DNA of 64,000 nucleotides from Bacillus sp. ZZV12-4809 (GCF_009849585.1 NZ_VCRN01000008.1:118808-182807); one strand, 5' to 3'. Positions 1-9,319 are shown, counted from the stretch's first letter. The notes: generated from the letters alone by a model not told the origin. Numbers and translations are program-made.

Positions 1-66
1 ATATTCAAGCAGCATTTCTGTCATACGCAGCAGGGAATTTTCTTGTACCACGGGAATCAACTCCAT
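1..66 (-). CDS. Partial CDS, start of a YppE-like (DUF1798) protein
   Basis: Only the first 22 codons are inside the window; the gene runs off the left edge. The ATG at 66-64 is preceded directly by an in-frame TAA. The predicted N-terminus contains SLLRMTEMLLEY, which resembles the start of YppE, and YppE is expected next to sspM and yppC. No good ribosome site precedes the ATG because a short repeat copy abuts it; a GTG five codons further in sits behind GGAG and may be the true start. Identity rests mostly on gene order. Confidence 0.4.
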   Translation of the reverse strand, partial: MELIPVVQENSLLRMTEMLLEY

Positions 67-69
67 TTA

Positions 70-110
70 GATAAGCGGAAGGCGCCTGAAGCTAAATAGT
101 TATCTACCTT
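70..110 (+). repeat. Short copy of the GCGGAAGGCGCC intergenic repeat
   Basis: Contains AAGCGGAAGGCGCCTGAAGCTA followed by AGTTATCTA in degraded form. These are the two ends of the element seen in full at 52389-52635, with the middle missing. It lies immediately upstream of the yppE-like start. Confidence 0.55.
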
Positions 111-179
111 CAGTTTATACACTTTATTAAAAATAGTCTTTTTTCTAAACGATTGTTTTTTTGTTTATGAATTCTGCCC

Positions 180-255
180 GTTGATTGCAGCGAACCCGCG
201 GGGAGGAATACGTCAGCATCTTCGAGGATCAGGTGCCCACAGCGAAGATCAACTC
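180..255 (+). repeat. Copy of the GTTGATT...ATCAAC intergenic repeat
   Basis: Begins GTTGATTGCAGCGAA, has a CCGCGGGGAGGA core, and ends CAGCGAAGATCAACTC, so the ends are imperfect inverted repeats. The same start and end signatures occur at 41691-41860. The rest of 67-364 holds the short repeat above and AT-rich sequence without a convincing gene. Confidence 0.5.
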
Positions 256-364
256 AGCAAATTAAACTAGGTTATGAAAAAGCAACTAACTTCTGGAAAA
301 ACAGCCTTAAAATAAAAGCAGCCAATCAATTTAGCTGCTGAAGGATACTGCTATTCTAATCCAC

Positions 365-628
365 TTAGAAACCGAGTTCAAGCTTCATGCGTGCTGATCT
401 TTTTGCACTTTCTATATTTTCTGCCTCAGACATGATTACCGTCATATCTTCTTCGATTGCTTCCAGCCTGCTTTCACAAGCCTCTATATTTTCTGACTGT
501 TCATAATACCAATCCTGGCGGAGTCCAGACAAATTAGACTCCAGTACATTTTCAAGCTCTTCAAGCTGATCGTATATGTCTGAAAGCATGGCCAGCAATT
601 CTTCTTTTTCTACCGTTTTTCCCTGCAT
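365..628 (-). CDS. Small acidic coiled-coil hypothetical protein (87 aa)
   Basis: I do not recognise the family. The protein is rich in Glu and Leu with heptad-like spacing over roughly residues 5-75 and has no signal peptide or membrane segment, so a cytosolic helical or coiled-coil fold is likely. The start is supported by GGGAGG eight bases before the ATG. It lies between the yppE-like gene and sspM, in the position where B. subtilis carries the uncharacterised yppD; I infer correspondence from position only. Confidence 0.7.
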   Translation of the reverse strand: MQGKTVEKEELLAMLSDIYDQLEELENVLESNLSGLRQDWYYEQSENIEACESRLEAIEEDMTVIMSEAENIESAKRSARMKLELGF

Positions 629-871
629 TCAAAAAACCTCCCGATTTCATTTTCTCCTTGCTTTCTGCCATGAATAATGAAGGATACAGTGAAAATTTGC
701 TTTGTGCCTACATAAATTCTATTTTCCCCTAAGGTATCCTTCATGCATGACAAAACTAGAAGGGATTCGCCAAAGAAAGTACTTATTTGCATGGCAGCGG
801 CAAGGTTTCGACAGCCTCCGAAGAATGAAAATAACATCATTGAACAAACTAATGAACGGAGGTGTTATGTT

Positions 872-982
872 ATGGCAAGAAAACAAGAAAAACAAAATAA
901 TGTACAGCCCAAAAAGCTGGAAGAAACAAAAACTGGCTATGGCAATAAGAAGCTTGAAGGTCCTGACCGCCCTTCAACATAA
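872..982 (+). CDS. sspM: Small acid-soluble spore protein M (36 aa)
   Basis: The short, basic, Lys/Gln-rich protein ends KKLEGPDRPST, matching the KKLGGPNRPST tail of B. subtilis SspM. SspM is a minor spore-core protein made late in the forespore. The ATG at 872 follows ACGGAGGTG at a normal distance; upstream in-frame codons lack a ribosome site and were not used. A strong terminator follows at 986-1013. It is convergent with yppC and divergent from the 87-aa gene. Confidence 0.8.
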   Translation: MARKQEKQNNVQPKKLEETKTGYGNKKLEGPDRPST

Positions 983-985
983 CAT

Positions 986-1013
986 GAAAAAGCAAGGGAT
1001 CCCTTGCTTTTTT
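986..1013 (+). terminator. Intrinsic terminator of sspM
   Basis: The palindrome AGCAAGGGATCCCTTGCT is followed by eight T on the plus strand. The A-rich left side means it could also serve yppC from the other strand. Confidence 0.85.
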
Positions 1014-1029
1014 TTGCATTTATTTTCTC

Positions 1030-2022
1030 CTAACAAATGGAGCGAAATATTTTTCCCAGCTTGGCAGCAGTTTGAAGCTGGTCCTGTTTATGCAAATACC
1101 ATTTTGTAATATGGACGGGATGTTTAATGACAACCGATTCTGATGCCCATTTCCTTTTTATGCGTTTATTGACAGACCAATCAGGAAATTGATGTATGTG
1201 ATGAGTGATTATCGGGTATGTACAGCGTAAGAAAGGGGTAGTTCTCCGTTTTTTTCCCTTAAAGTATTTCTCATAATCATACCTTGACCCAGTATGAATT
1301 GTGCGTGATGCAAATTCATACACGTCCTCATAATAATTTGTGTCAAATAATATTTCTGCCAGCCTTTTTCCAAGGTCAATTCTTTTAGAGACCGAGCGGA
1401 AACCATTAACACTCGCACCGTATAATTCCCCTTTACAGGTAGGGAAGATGACAGAACTAAAATGAAGATAATCCTGAAAGGAAAAGAGCAATGTATGAAA
1501 AACTTTATTTTTATAAATAGAATGCTCCATTACAGGCTCTTGGATGACATTTTGTTCGTTGATAATCAGTGAAATCATTAATCTCTTTTTATTTCTGTTT
1601 CTCCAGAAATGAAGCCACTCCTGCCCCATAAACGCCGATACATGAAAAGTTTTTAATAAGTGAAACATTGGCCTATTTAGTTTCGTCGAATAATGATAGA
1701 GAAGCAGCTGGGGAAATGCATCTTGAAAAATCAGCCAATTAGCCCTTTCATATGTTATATAAAGCATATCCCTGAATTTCTTTCCTATTAATTTAGGAAA
1801 ACAGCTCCCTTCAAGATCGCACATATTCCAGCCGGCATTTCGGGACACCATGGAGGCCAGGAATGCCCAGCGTATTTCAGGATGTTTTTGATAAAACTGA
1901 AAATAAGCTTCCGTTCTGGAGATATTGTCCAGGTTATATTTTGCTGTCATTTTCATAATATGATCCTTTATTGCCTGTTCCTTTTTTTCATGACTGTACA
2001 GAAATTTCCCAGAAAGAAACAC
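1030..2022 (-). CDS. yppC: YppC-like protein of the DUF2515 family
   Basis: A 330-residue protein of unknown function matching YppC in length, gene position (divergent from recU) and general composition: many aromatic residues and a basic C-terminus. It has no obvious signal peptide and no known catalytic motif. The GTG start is preceded by GAGGTG at about seven bases. Expression is probably from the shared 174-bp divergent region with recU. I cannot assign a role from the sequence. Confidence 0.75.
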   Translation of the reverse strand: MFLSGKFLYSHEKKEQAIKDHIMKMTAKYNLDNISRTEAYFQFYQKHPEIRWAFLASMVSRNAGWNMCDLEGSCFPKLIGKKFRDMLYITYERANWLIFQDAFPQLLLYHYSTKLNRPMFHLLKTFHVSAFMGQEWLHFWRNRNKKRLMISLIINEQNVIQEPVMEHSIYKNKVFHTLLFSFQDYLHFSSVIFPTCKGELYGASVNGFRSVSKRIDLGKRLAEILFDTNYYEDVYEFASRTIHTGSRYDYEKYFKGKKRRTTPFLRCTYPIITHHIHQFPDWSVNKRIKRKWASESVVIKHPVHITKWYLHKQDQLQTAAKLGKIFRSIC

Positions 2023-2196
2023 CGCAATTCACCTCATAAAATGAATGTTCTATAATTTGGCCTGCAGGCATTTAGGTAAAACCGGAATAATACTTAACTG
2101 GAGTTTCCTATATACTTTGTTATTTAGAACTTTTTATTCAACCAAATCACGCTTACTTTTGTTATCATAGGGAGTAGCTGAAAACGAGGTGAATGC

Positions 2197-2808
2197 ATGA
2201 ATTTCCACTATCCAAATGGCAGGAGATATACCCCGCCTGCTAATAGTGCCAAAAAACTAACTCCAGAGAAGAAATGGACATACAGCAATCGCGGAATGAC
2301 ACTGGAGGAAGATATAAATGAAACCAATGAATTCTATTTGGAACATGGAATAGCAACTATTCATAAAAAGCCCACTCCTGTTCAAATTGTACAGGTCGAT
2401 TATCCAAAAAGAAGTGCAGCAGTCATTAAAGAAGCATATTTCAAACAAGCATCAACAACTGATTATAACGGTGTCTATAAAGGAAGATATATTGATTTTG
2501 AAGCAAAAGAAACCCAGAATACAACCTCCTTCCCTTTAAAGAATTTTCATGAGCACCAGGTAAAACACATGGAGCAAGTATTAGCCCAGCAAGGAATTTG
2601 CTTTGTTCTCCTCCGCTTCTCGGCTACCGAAGAGGTTTACCTGTTAGAGGCCCTTCATTTACTCACATACTGGGAGAGGATGAAGAGTGGGGGAAGAAAG
2701 TCAATCACCAAGGATGAAATTGAAAAGAATGGTCATTACATTCCGCTTGGATTTCAGCCCAGAATTGACTATATTAAGATAATAGATTATCTTTATACCC
2801 TTAAATAA
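2197..2808 (+). CDS. recU: Holliday junction resolvase RecU
   Basis: RecU cuts four-way DNA junctions during recombination and chromosome segregation in Firmicutes. At 203 residues it is the usual length. The conserved N-terminal [10 protein letters not shown] block is at 31-40, and the nuclease core with D89, D100, E102 and K104 lies in TDYNG and YIDFEAKE (about 88-105). GAGGTG precedes the ATG. ponA follows closely, as in other Bacilli, where the two are co-transcribed. An extended -10 (TGTTATCAT, 2160-2168) is a possible promoter. Confidence 0.95.
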   Translation: MNFHYPNGRRYTPPANSAKKLTPEKKWTYSNRGMTLEEDINETNEFYLEHGIATIHKKPTPVQIVQVDYPKRSAAVIKEAYFKQASTTDYNGVYKGRYIDFEAKETQNTTSFPLKNFHEHQVKHMEQVLAQQGICFVLLRFSATEEVYLLEALHLLTYWERMKSGGRKSITKDEIEKNGHYIPLGFQPRIDYIKIIDYLYTLK

Positions 2809-2848
2809 TTAATTTAAAGTTCCATTGTCAGAAAGGATGAACATAGAT

Positions 2849-5527
2849 ATGAAAGAAAAATATCAGACAAGGGAGGAGCGCCGAAGACAGCAATCGAAGC
2901 CTAAAAATAAGGGTAAGAAAAAAGGTTCAGGCACTTTTAAACGCATTTTCCTTATATTGATTGCCCTTGGTATTGCTGGAATGATTTTAGGAGCAGGCGC
3001 TTTTGCTTTTATGGTGAAAGATACACCTAAACTTGATGAAAAATTGCTTAAAGATCCAATATCTTCTCAGATCTACGATATGGAGGGCGAATTCATTACT
3101 GATGTAGGCTCGGAAAACCGTGATTACGTCGCTTATGAAGATATACCAAAACTTGTGGAAGAAGCCTTTTTGGCAACTGAGGATGTCCGCTTTTACAAAC
3201 ATAACGGAATGGACTTAATTCGATTGGGCGGAGCAGTAATTGCCAACGTTACCCGAGGTTTTGGTTCTGAAGGGGCAAGTACGATTACTCAGCAGGTAGT
3301 AAAAAACTCTTTCCTGAATAATGAAAAAACCCTTAGCAGAAAGGCCCAGGAAGCCTGGCTTGCCTTCCAGCTTGAACGCAAGTATACAAAACAGGAAATC
3401 TTCGAAATGTATGTGAACAAGATTTATATGTCTGAAGGGCATGGTGTTTTAACGGCATCAAAAATCTTCTTCGGCAAGGAACTTAGCGAGCTGGAGCTCC
3501 ATGAAGCTGCCCTCTTAGCTGGCATGCCGCAAAGCCCTAACAATTATAATCCGTTTAAGCATCCTGACAAAGCGGAGAAACGGAGAAATATTGTTCTTTC
3601 CTTGATGAATCAGCATGGTTTCATTTCAAAAGAAGAAATGGAAGCAGCGAAAAAGGTTCCTGTGGAATCTACCCTTGTGGCTGAAGAAAATAGAGAAACA
3701 AATGAATCTAAATATGATTCTTTCATCGATGTTGTTTTGGATGAAGTTGAAAAAAAATACCCGGATCTTAATCCATATTCCGATGGGCTGAAAATTCATA
3801 CGACTCTGGATCCGGATGCACAAAAGCATGTTGAAAACATTTTAAATACGGATGCAGCAGTAGCCTATCCTGATGAGAAGTTTCAGGCGGGAATTACCCT
3901 TCTTGATACAAAAACGGGGGAAATCAGAGCAATCGGCGGAGGACGCAATCAGGAAGTAAAACGCGGCTTTAACTTTGCCGTGGACCAAAAAAGACATGCC
4001 GGTTCGACCTTTAAACCAATTGTCGATTACGGACCAGCAATCGAATATCTAAAATGGGGAACTTACCAGACCATTGTTGATGAGCCTCACACATATTCCG
4101 GAGGCACAAAAATCAATAACTGGGATGGAAAACATATGGGCCCTATGTCAATGCGCGAGGCCCTTGCCCGCTCACGCAACATTCCGGCTTTAAAAACACT
4201 TCAGGAAGTTGGAACAGATAAATCATTGGAATTCACCAAAAAATTAGGAATACCAATGGAAGAGATGTATGAGTCCTATTCTATCGGCGCTTTTGAGGTT
4301 TCTTCTCTTCAGGTAGCCGGTGCATACAGTGCATTTGGAAACAATGGCTTCTACACTGAACCGCATGCCATCAAGCAAATTGAAATGCGTGACGGCACGA
4401 AGCTTGATTTAAAACCTGAATCTGAAGTAGTCATGAAGGACTATACAGCATTTATGATCAGTGACATGCTCAAAAGTGCTGTTAAATCCTCTTACGGAAC
4501 TGGCCGTCTGGCTGATGTTCCAGGCTTGCCTGTAGCAGGAAAAACAGGAACTACAAACTACACCGCTGACGAAGAACAAACATATGGTATACCTCAAGGC
4601 TCCGTGCCTGATGCCTGGTTCGCTGGCTATACAACTAACTATACAGCAGCTGTCTGGACTGGCTATCAGGATAGAAAAAGTTATATACCGGCAGGCGATG
4701 AGCAAAAAATTGCGCAAAAGCTTTTCAGCAGCTTAATGGCGCATGTATCAGAAGGAAAGGAAACAGAAGATTTCAAGGTACCGAACTCTGTAGAGAAGGT
4801 AGCCATTGAGAAAGGCAGCAATCCTGCCAAATTGGCAAGCCAGTTCACGCCTAAGGAACAAATCATTTATGAGTATGCTGTAAAGGGCAATGCTCCTACA
4901 CAAGTGTCACAGAAATTTGATAAACTGGACTCCCCTTCTGGCCTGTCAGCGAACTTTGACCAGGAGGCAAATGAGATCTCATTATCGTGGAATTACCCTG
5001 AAGACGCAGAAGGCACACAATTTGAAGTAACTGTATCCGTAAATGAAGGCGGAGATCAGCAGCTTAGCGTTACTGCGGATAAAGGCTTAAAAATTGCCAA
5101 CCCTCAGCCAGGAGCTGTGTATACCTTTAAAGTAACAGCATTTAAAGGTGATCAGCAAAGTGACCCTGCTTCTGTAAAAGTACAAGTTCCTGACTCAAGC
5201 ATCATCGAAGAAGATGAAACTGAAGGTGAAGAGCAGGATGGAACTGGCGAAGAAGAACAGGAAGGCCAGGAAGGGCAAAATGGTGAAGATGGCCAGGACG
5301 GAAACCAGGATGGCGACGGTTCTGGAAATGGAAATGAAAATGGAAATGAAAATGGAAATGAAAATGGAAATGGTGAAGGCTCCGGAAATGGTTCCGGTGA
5401 TGGTGGCGGTGAAGGTGACGGTACCGGTGATGGCGATACCGGAGAAGAAACCGGAACGGGTGCTGGAGGCACTGACACTGACGGAAACGGCACTGGCAGC
5501 GGCACTCAAGGCTCGAGCGGCTCCTGA
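2849..5527 (+). CDS. ponA: Class A penicillin-binding protein 1 (glycosyltransferase/transpeptidase)
   Basis: PBP1 polymerises and crosslinks peptidoglycan at the outer membrane face. I prefer the ATG at 2849 (892 aa) because GAAAGGATG sits nine bases upstream; the TTG at 2825 and ATG at 2837 are weaker. A basic cytoplasmic N-terminus is followed by a membrane segment at 32-56. The GT51 domain has ATEDVRFYKHNG (109-120) and EGASTITQQ (141-149). The transpeptidase has STFK (386-389), SRN (442-444) and KTGTT (565-569). A fibronectin III-like domain spans about 696-780. The last 110 residues are a low-complexity acidic Gly/Asn/Glu/Asp tail. Confidence 0.96.
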   Translation: MKEKYQTREERRRQQSKPKNKGKKKGSGTFKRIFLILIALGIAGMILGAGAFAFMVKDTPKLDEKLLKDPISSQIYDMEGEFITDVGSENRDYVAYEDIPKLVEEAFLATEDVRFYKHNGMDLIRLGGAVIANVTRGFGSEGASTITQQVVKNSFLNNEKTLSRKAQEAWLAFQLERKYTKQEIFEMYVNKIYMSEGHGVLTASKIFFGKELSELELHEAALLAGMPQSPNNYNPFKHPDKAEKRRNIVLSLMNQHGFISKEEMEAAKKVPVESTLVAEENRETNESKYDSFIDVVLDEVEKKYPDLNPYSDGLKIHTTLDPDAQKHVENILNTDAAVAYPDEKFQAGITLLDTKTGEIRAIGGGRNQEVKRGFNFAVDQKRHAGSTFKPIVDYGPAIEYLKWGTYQTIVDEPHTYSGGTKINNWDGKHMGPMSMREALARSRNIPALKTLQEVGTDKSLEFTKKLGIPMEEMYESYSIGAFEVSSLQVAGAYSAFGNNGFYTEPHAIKQIEMRDGTKLDLKPESEVVMKDYTAFMISDMLKSAVKSSYGTGRLADVPGLPVAGKTGTTNYTADEEQTYGIPQGSVPDAWFAGYTTNYTAAVWTGYQDRKSYIPAGDEQKIAQKLFSSLMAHVSEGKETEDFKVPNSVEKVAIEKGSNPAKLASQFTPKEQIIYEYAVKGNAPTQVSQKFDKLDSPSGLSANFDQEANEISLSWNYPEDAEGTQFEVTVSVNEGGDQQLSVTADKGLKIANPQPGAVYTFKVTAFKGDQQSDPASVKVQVPDSSIIEEDETEGEEQDGTGEEEQEGQEGQNGEDGQDGNQDGDGSGNGNENGNENGNENGNGEGSGNGSGDGGGEGDGTGDGDTGEETGTGAGGTDTDGNGTGSGTQGSSGS
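5320..5380 (+). repeat. Tandem 12-bp repeats in the ponA tail
   Basis: The unit GGAAATGAAAAT is repeated about three times with partial flanking units, encoding repeated Gly-Asn-Glu-Asn. Such a tract can change length by replication slippage. Confidence 0.8.
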
Positions 5528-5560
5528 AATGGATCTGGCACATAATCAAATAGAAATAAA

Positions 5561-5592
5561 GAGCTGGCTCAGTGATGAGTCAGCTCATTTTC
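5561..5592 (+). terminator. Intrinsic terminator of recU-ponA
   Basis: Stem GAGCTG/CAGCTC extended by GCTCA/TGAGT, then ATTTTCT. It lies 35 bases past the ponA stop. The stretch 5593-5735 shows no gene. Confidence 0.7.
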
Positions 5593-5735
5593 TGTGTCCA
5601 AAAGTACTGATACACTTGAATGCTGGACTTTGGGTTTGGCGTGGCATGGTCGGCGATTCTAGGGTTTGTAGCGCTTTCATTCCTTTAGTGCGTGTCGAAA
5701 TCTATGCGCGTTCCATATGAAACTGATAGCTATAG

Positions 5736-5767
5736 AAAAAAGCGCCTATCATTTAAGGCGCTTTTTC
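5736..5767 (-). terminator. Bidirectional terminator after ypoC
   Basis: AAAAAGCGCCT pairs with AGGCGCTTTTT around an eight-base loop. The T runs face both ways; the ypoC stop codon lies in the loop. Confidence 0.85.
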
Positions 5768-6276
5768 TTCATTTGTTCCAATGCCATCATCTTCATACAT
5801 TGCTTTTCCGTTTCAGTGATTAGTTCAGAGAGCTGTATGTAAGAATGATAAAACGCTGGACGTGCAGTAATGAAATCCAGCCGTTCTTTAAGATTCACTG
5901 GCTTGATTGGCAATTCTCCGTGATCTGCCTGAAGGCTTACCGGCTTGCTGTTTGTCCAATACAGCAGCTGTAAAAATACTCCTAAAGATACTTTCATCGG
6001 AACTATGGCAGCTTTCTGGTTCCGGTTTGTGAAGTGCATCCCCAGAAGCTGCTTCTGTCCCGCCCACTCATCAATCAAAGCCGGAATATATTCAGCACTG
6101 TTTTCCCAGGGTCTTAACGCAGGAATCCCCGCATAATAAGCCGCTTCATATAAAAAGGGCGGCAGAGGCTGAAAAGTGAAAAGGGATTCTACTTTTACAG
6201 CCAATGAATCACCCTTTTTATAATATAGGGAATGACATAATTGTTCTTTAACAGGAATGACAATTTCTCCGGTCAT
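5749..6276 (-). CDS. ypoC: YpoC family protein
   Basis: Protein of unknown function found beside nth in Bacillus. I chose the ATG at 6276, which overlaps the nth TGA in ATGA, giving 175 residues; a longer start at 6318 exists inside nth. No membrane segment or catalytic motif is visible, and the C-terminus is basic (MKKKRLK). The four-base overlap indicates translational coupling to nth. Assignment relies on position and length; the protein may act with nth or dnaD, but nothing in the sequence proves it. Confidence 0.75.
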   Translation of the reverse strand: MTGEIVIPVKEQLCHSLYYKKGDSLAVKVESLFTFQPLPPFLYEAAYYAGIPALRPWENSAEYIPALIDEWAGQKQLLGMHFTNRNQKAAIVPMKVSLGVFLQLLYWTNSKPVSLQADHGELPIKPVNLKERLDFITARPAFYHSYIQLSELITETEKQCMKMMALEQMKKKRLK

Positions 6277-6929
6277 TTTGCCTGCTTCACCTTCATTCGT
6301 TTTTTGCCTTCCCGGCATAAATCGAGCAGCGGACAGATCTCACATTGAGGATTCTGTGCCTTACAGTGGTATCTTCCAAAAAAGATCATACGATGATGTG
6401 TAATTGACCATTCATCCATCGGCACTTTCTTCATCAATGCCTTTTCAACTTCCAATACAGAGTCCTTCCATCGACAGAAACCAAGCCTTTTGCTGACCCG
6501 TTCCACGTGAGTATCAACCGCAATGGCAGGCACATCAAAAGCCACAGAGACAACGACATTAGCCGTTTTACGGCCTACTCCGGGAAGCTTTGTCAGCTCG
6601 TCTCTGTCACGCGGCACTTCCCCTTCATATTCATCGAGGAGCAATCTGCATAGCTTTTGTATATTCTTAGCTTTGTTTCGATAAAGACCAATGGAGCGGA
6701 TATCCTCCTGCAATTCCTCTATAGAAACATCCAGGTAATCCTGGGGAGTTTTGTACTTTTGGAACAGGTTTCTTGTCACTTTGTTAACCAGTGCATCAGT
6801 ACATTGTGCTGACAGGGCCACTGCTATGACCAGTTCAAACGGGTTGGAATGATTCAATTCGCAATGTGCTTCCGGGAACATTTCTCCCATTGCATCAAGG
6901 CAGTGTCTAATTTGTGTTTTATTTAACAA
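6273..6929 (-). CDS. nth: Endonuclease III (DNA glycosylase/AP lyase)
   Basis: Nth removes oxidised pyrimidines in base excision repair. With the TTG start at 6929 (MLNKTQIRHC, as in the B. subtilis protein) it is 218 residues; an upstream GTG at 6941 is possible. The helix-hairpin-helix LPGVGRKTA is at 115-123 with catalytic K121 and D139. The iron-sulfur cluster motif C189-X6-C196-X2-C199-X5-C205 is complete. It lies between dnaD and ypoC, 48 bases after dnaD, in an apparent operon. Confidence 0.96.
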   Translation of the reverse strand: MLNKTQIRHCLDAMGEMFPEAHCELNHSNPFELVIAVALSAQCTDALVNKVTRNLFQKYKTPQDYLDVSIEELQEDIRSIGLYRNKAKNIQKLCRLLLDEYEGEVPRDRDELTKLPGVGRKTANVVVSVAFDVPAIAVDTHVERVSKRLGFCRWKDSVLEVEKALMKKVPMDEWSITHHRMIFFGRYHCKAQNPQCEICPLLDLCREGKKRMKVKQAK

Positions 6930-6977
6930 AGAAATCACCACTTACTATCTTCATTTTTTTCGGGCAGCAGTGTCTGC

Positions 6978-7697
6978 TTACTGCTCAAGCCAATTATAAA
7001 AGGGAATAGATTTCGTTGTCTGTGAGGGAGCATCCTCCCTTTTTGTCCTCTGCTGTGGCTGGTTCTGCCTGAATTTTTTCCCATAGCTTTTAGCCTGTTC
7101 AATCGTTTTTATTCCGTTCTTTTTCCATTCAAAAAGAATCCTGTCTATATATCTGAAGTTCAGTTTACCGGACATGACAGATTCTCTCAAGGCTGCTTTT
7201 ATAATATGGGGATCATGGTGATCATCATCCATCCAAAGAGCAAGTGTCTCACATTCAAAAGGAGAAAGCGGCCTGCCAAACTCCCTTTCAAAGCAGGTAT
7301 AAAGATCTGTCTCCTCCTGATGCATCTTAGCAGCTTCCTCTTTTTTACCGCTCAGCAGAAACTGATCAATGAGCTTTTCCCAAAGCGGATCAAGATGGTA
7401 ACTTTCAAATCTGATTCCATCGGCAGAGTAGCTGTCCTTAATATCAATAAAGCCTTTTTGGATTAATTTTCTTAGCATTTCCGTACACTCAGCCACAGAA
7501 ATGGTCATGCGGGAAGATAATTCTACAGGGGTGGGAAATTCATTCCCATGTTCAATATAGGAAATTACATGAAGTATTAGGACGAGTTCATGCTCATTCA
7601 AATTCATTTCTTTATACTGTGACAGAAGGACTCCAGGTATTGAAATATTTCCTTCCTGAAGCCATTTTAATAAACTATTTTTAGACATTCGGGACAC
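6978..7697 (-). CDS. dnaD: DNA replication initiation protein DnaD
   Basis: DnaD remodels DNA and helps load the helicase (with DnaB and DnaI) at oriC and stalled forks. The 239-residue protein has the N-terminal winged-helix half (about 1-120) and the C-terminal DnaB/DnaD domain (about 130-200) with SPFECETLALW. A Lys/Gln-rich flexible end follows. The ATG is preceded by GGAGGTG. Gene order asnS-dnaD-nth-ypoC is as in B. subtilis; a terminator separates it from asnS. Confidence 0.95.
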   Translation of the reverse strand: MSRMSKNSLLKWLQEGNISIPGVLLSQYKEMNLNEHELVLILHVISYIEHGNEFPTPVELSSRMTISVAECTEMLRKLIQKGFIDIKDSYSADGIRFESYHLDPLWEKLIDQFLLSGKKEEAAKMHQEETDLYTCFEREFGRPLSPFECETLALWMDDDHHDPHIIKAALRESVMSGKLNFRYIDRILFEWKKNGIKTIEQAKSYGKKFRQNQPQQRTKREDAPSQTTKSIPFYNWLEQ

Positions 7698-7813
7698 CTC
7701 CTTTTCAGTATATCATGAACACAGTGACCAAAGTGTGTTGAAAAAACGGTAACTTTTCCATTAACATTTGGCTTGACTGCCTTCTTCTGAATGTTCTAAC
7801 GAAACTGGAAGAA

Positions 7814-7843
7814 GCAAAAAATCCGCGAAAGGCGGATTTTTGC
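7814..7843 (-). terminator. Terminator of asnS
   Basis: GCAAAAAATCCGC pairs with GCGGATTTTTGC across a five-base loop; A/T flanks make it usable in both directions. Confidence 0.85.
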
Positions 7844-7861
7844 TTTATTTATTCATTTTCA

Positions 7862-9157
7862 TTATGGATATAGTCGGTTTAATAAACGAGGGAACGGAAT
7901 TGTTTCACGTACATGCTCGACACCGCTGATCCAGGCAACTGTTCTTTCAAGTCCCAGACCAAATCCGGAATGAGGCACTGAACCATATTGGCGAAGTTCC
8001 AGATACCACTTGTAAGCATCCAAATCCAGTTTATGTTCTTCGATGCGCTGTTTTAGCAGATCATAATCATGTATCCGCTCAGAGCCGCCGATGATTTCAC
8101 CATACCCTTCAGGTGCAATCAAGTCAGCACATAGTACAACATCTTCTCTTGACGGATCCGGCTGCATATAGAAAGGCTTCAGTGAAGTAGGATAGTGTGT
8201 GATAAAGACAGGCTTATCGTAGCTTTCTGCAATTGCTGTCTCATGCGGCGCTCCAAAGTCGTCTCCCCACTGAATGTCATTGAAGCCTTTTTCCTGAAGA
8301 AACTTAACTGCTTCATCATATGTTATGCGAGGGAATGGAGCCGTAATTTTCTCCAGCTTCTCTGTATTACGGCCAAGTGTTTTAAGCTCAATTGAACAGT
8401 TCTTAAGTACAGACTGAACAATATGAGCAACATATTCTTCCTGAACCTTTAAGTTTTCATCAAATTCGCAGAAAGCCATTTCAGGTTCGATCATCCAAAA
8501 CTCGATTAAATGACGGCGGGTTTTAGATTTTTCAGCACGGAAAGTCGGCCCGAATGAAAATACTTTTCCAAGAGCCATAGCAGCTGCTTCCATATAAAGC
8601 TGGCCGCTTTGGGAAAGATAAGCATCTTCATCAAAGTACTTTGTCGCAAACAGCTCTGACGTGCCTTCCGGTGCGCTGCCCGTCAGAATTGGCGGATCTA
8701 CCTTCGAAAAACCTTGCTCATTGAAAAACTCATAAGTTGCCCGGATAATTTCATTTCTGATTTTCATGACTGCATGCTGACGGCGGGAGCGCAGCCATAA
8801 GTGGCGATTATCCATTAGGAATTCAGTTCCATGTTCTTTTGGCGTTATAGGATAATCCACAGCCTGATGAATAATTTCAAGTCCTGTTACAAGCATCTCA
8901 AATCCGAAAGGAGAACGCTCGTCCTTTTGAATTCTGCCGGTCACATATACTGAGGATTCCTGAGTGACTGATTTTGCCCCCTGGAAGATCTCCTCCGGCA
9001 CTTCCGCTTTCACCACTACACCTTGAATGAATCCAGTTCCATCGCGCAGCTGCAAAAATGCAATCTTTCCGCTTGAACGCTTGTTCGCAATCCAGGCACC
9101 TATGGTAACTTCCTGATCAACATATTTATGAACTTGAGAAATTGTAGTTTTTATCAA
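7862..9157 (-). CDS. asnS: Asparaginyl-tRNA synthetase
   Basis: Charges tRNA-Asn with asparagine. The 431-residue protein has an N-terminal OB-fold anticodon-binding domain (about 1-100) and a class IIb catalytic core, with motif 2 around [11 protein letters not shown] and motif 3 [12 protein letters not shown] near the C-terminus. It starts with TTG, supported by TTGGAGGG about six bases upstream. The leader is short, so no T-box fits. It has its own promoter after the aspB terminator. Confidence 0.97.
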   Translation of the reverse strand: MIKTTISQVHKYVDQEVTIGAWIANKRSSGKIAFLQLRDGTGFIQGVVVKAEVPEEIFQGAKSVTQESSVYVTGRIQKDERSPFGFEMLVTGLEIIHQAVDYPITPKEHGTEFLMDNRHLWLRSRRQHAVMKIRNEIIRATYEFFNEQGFSKVDPPILTGSAPEGTSELFATKYFDEDAYLSQSGQLYMEAAAMALGKVFSFGPTFRAEKSKTRRHLIEFWMIEPEMAFCEFDENLKVQEEYVAHIVQSVLKNCSIELKTLGRNTEKLEKITAPFPRITYDEAVKFLQEKGFNDIQWGDDFGAPHETAIAESYDKPVFITHYPTSLKPFYMQPDPSREDVVLCADLIAPEGYGEIIGGSERIHDYDLLKQRIEEHKLDLDAYKWYLELRQYGSVPHSGFGLGLERTVAWISGVEHVRETIPFPRLLNRLYP

Positions 9158-9209
9158 TTATGTTCCCTCCAAAAAAATCTAAGCAATCACTTCTTATGTA
9201 TCGCTATAT

Positions 9210-9238
9210 ATTATACCTTCAAGCACATTGACAAGCAA
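9210..9238 (-). promoter_or_regulatory. SigA-type promoter of asnS
   Basis: A perfect TATAAT -10 (9215-9210) lies 17 bases from a weak TTGCTT -35 (9238-9233), about 50 bases before the start codon. Confidence 0.5.
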
Positions 9239-9285
9239 TAACAGTAAATATTAAACGCTCTACTCAGGCGGAAAACATAGAAGGA

Positions 9286-9304
9286 AGCCGGATGCAATCC
9301 GGCT
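9286..9304 (-). terminator. Terminator-like hairpin after aspB
   Basis: AGCCGGAT/ATCCGGCT with a three-base loop lies 16 bases past the aspB stop. The following T content is modest, so termination may be partial. Confidence 0.6.
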
Positions 9305-9319
9305 CTCCCCGCTTCACTA

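Noticed and set aside
702..1109. 135-aa plus-strand frame overlapping sspM
   Set aside because: It is in a different frame from the recognisable sspM, runs through the terminator and into yppC.
5152..5720. Several long open frames on both strands across the ponA tail
   Set aside because: They mirror the repetitive Gly/Asn/Glu-rich coding sequence, are low complexity, and lack ribosome sites.
9158..9319. T-box riboswitch before asnS
   Set aside because: The leader is only about 50 bases from the promoter, and the hairpin at 9286-9304 fits termination of aspB.
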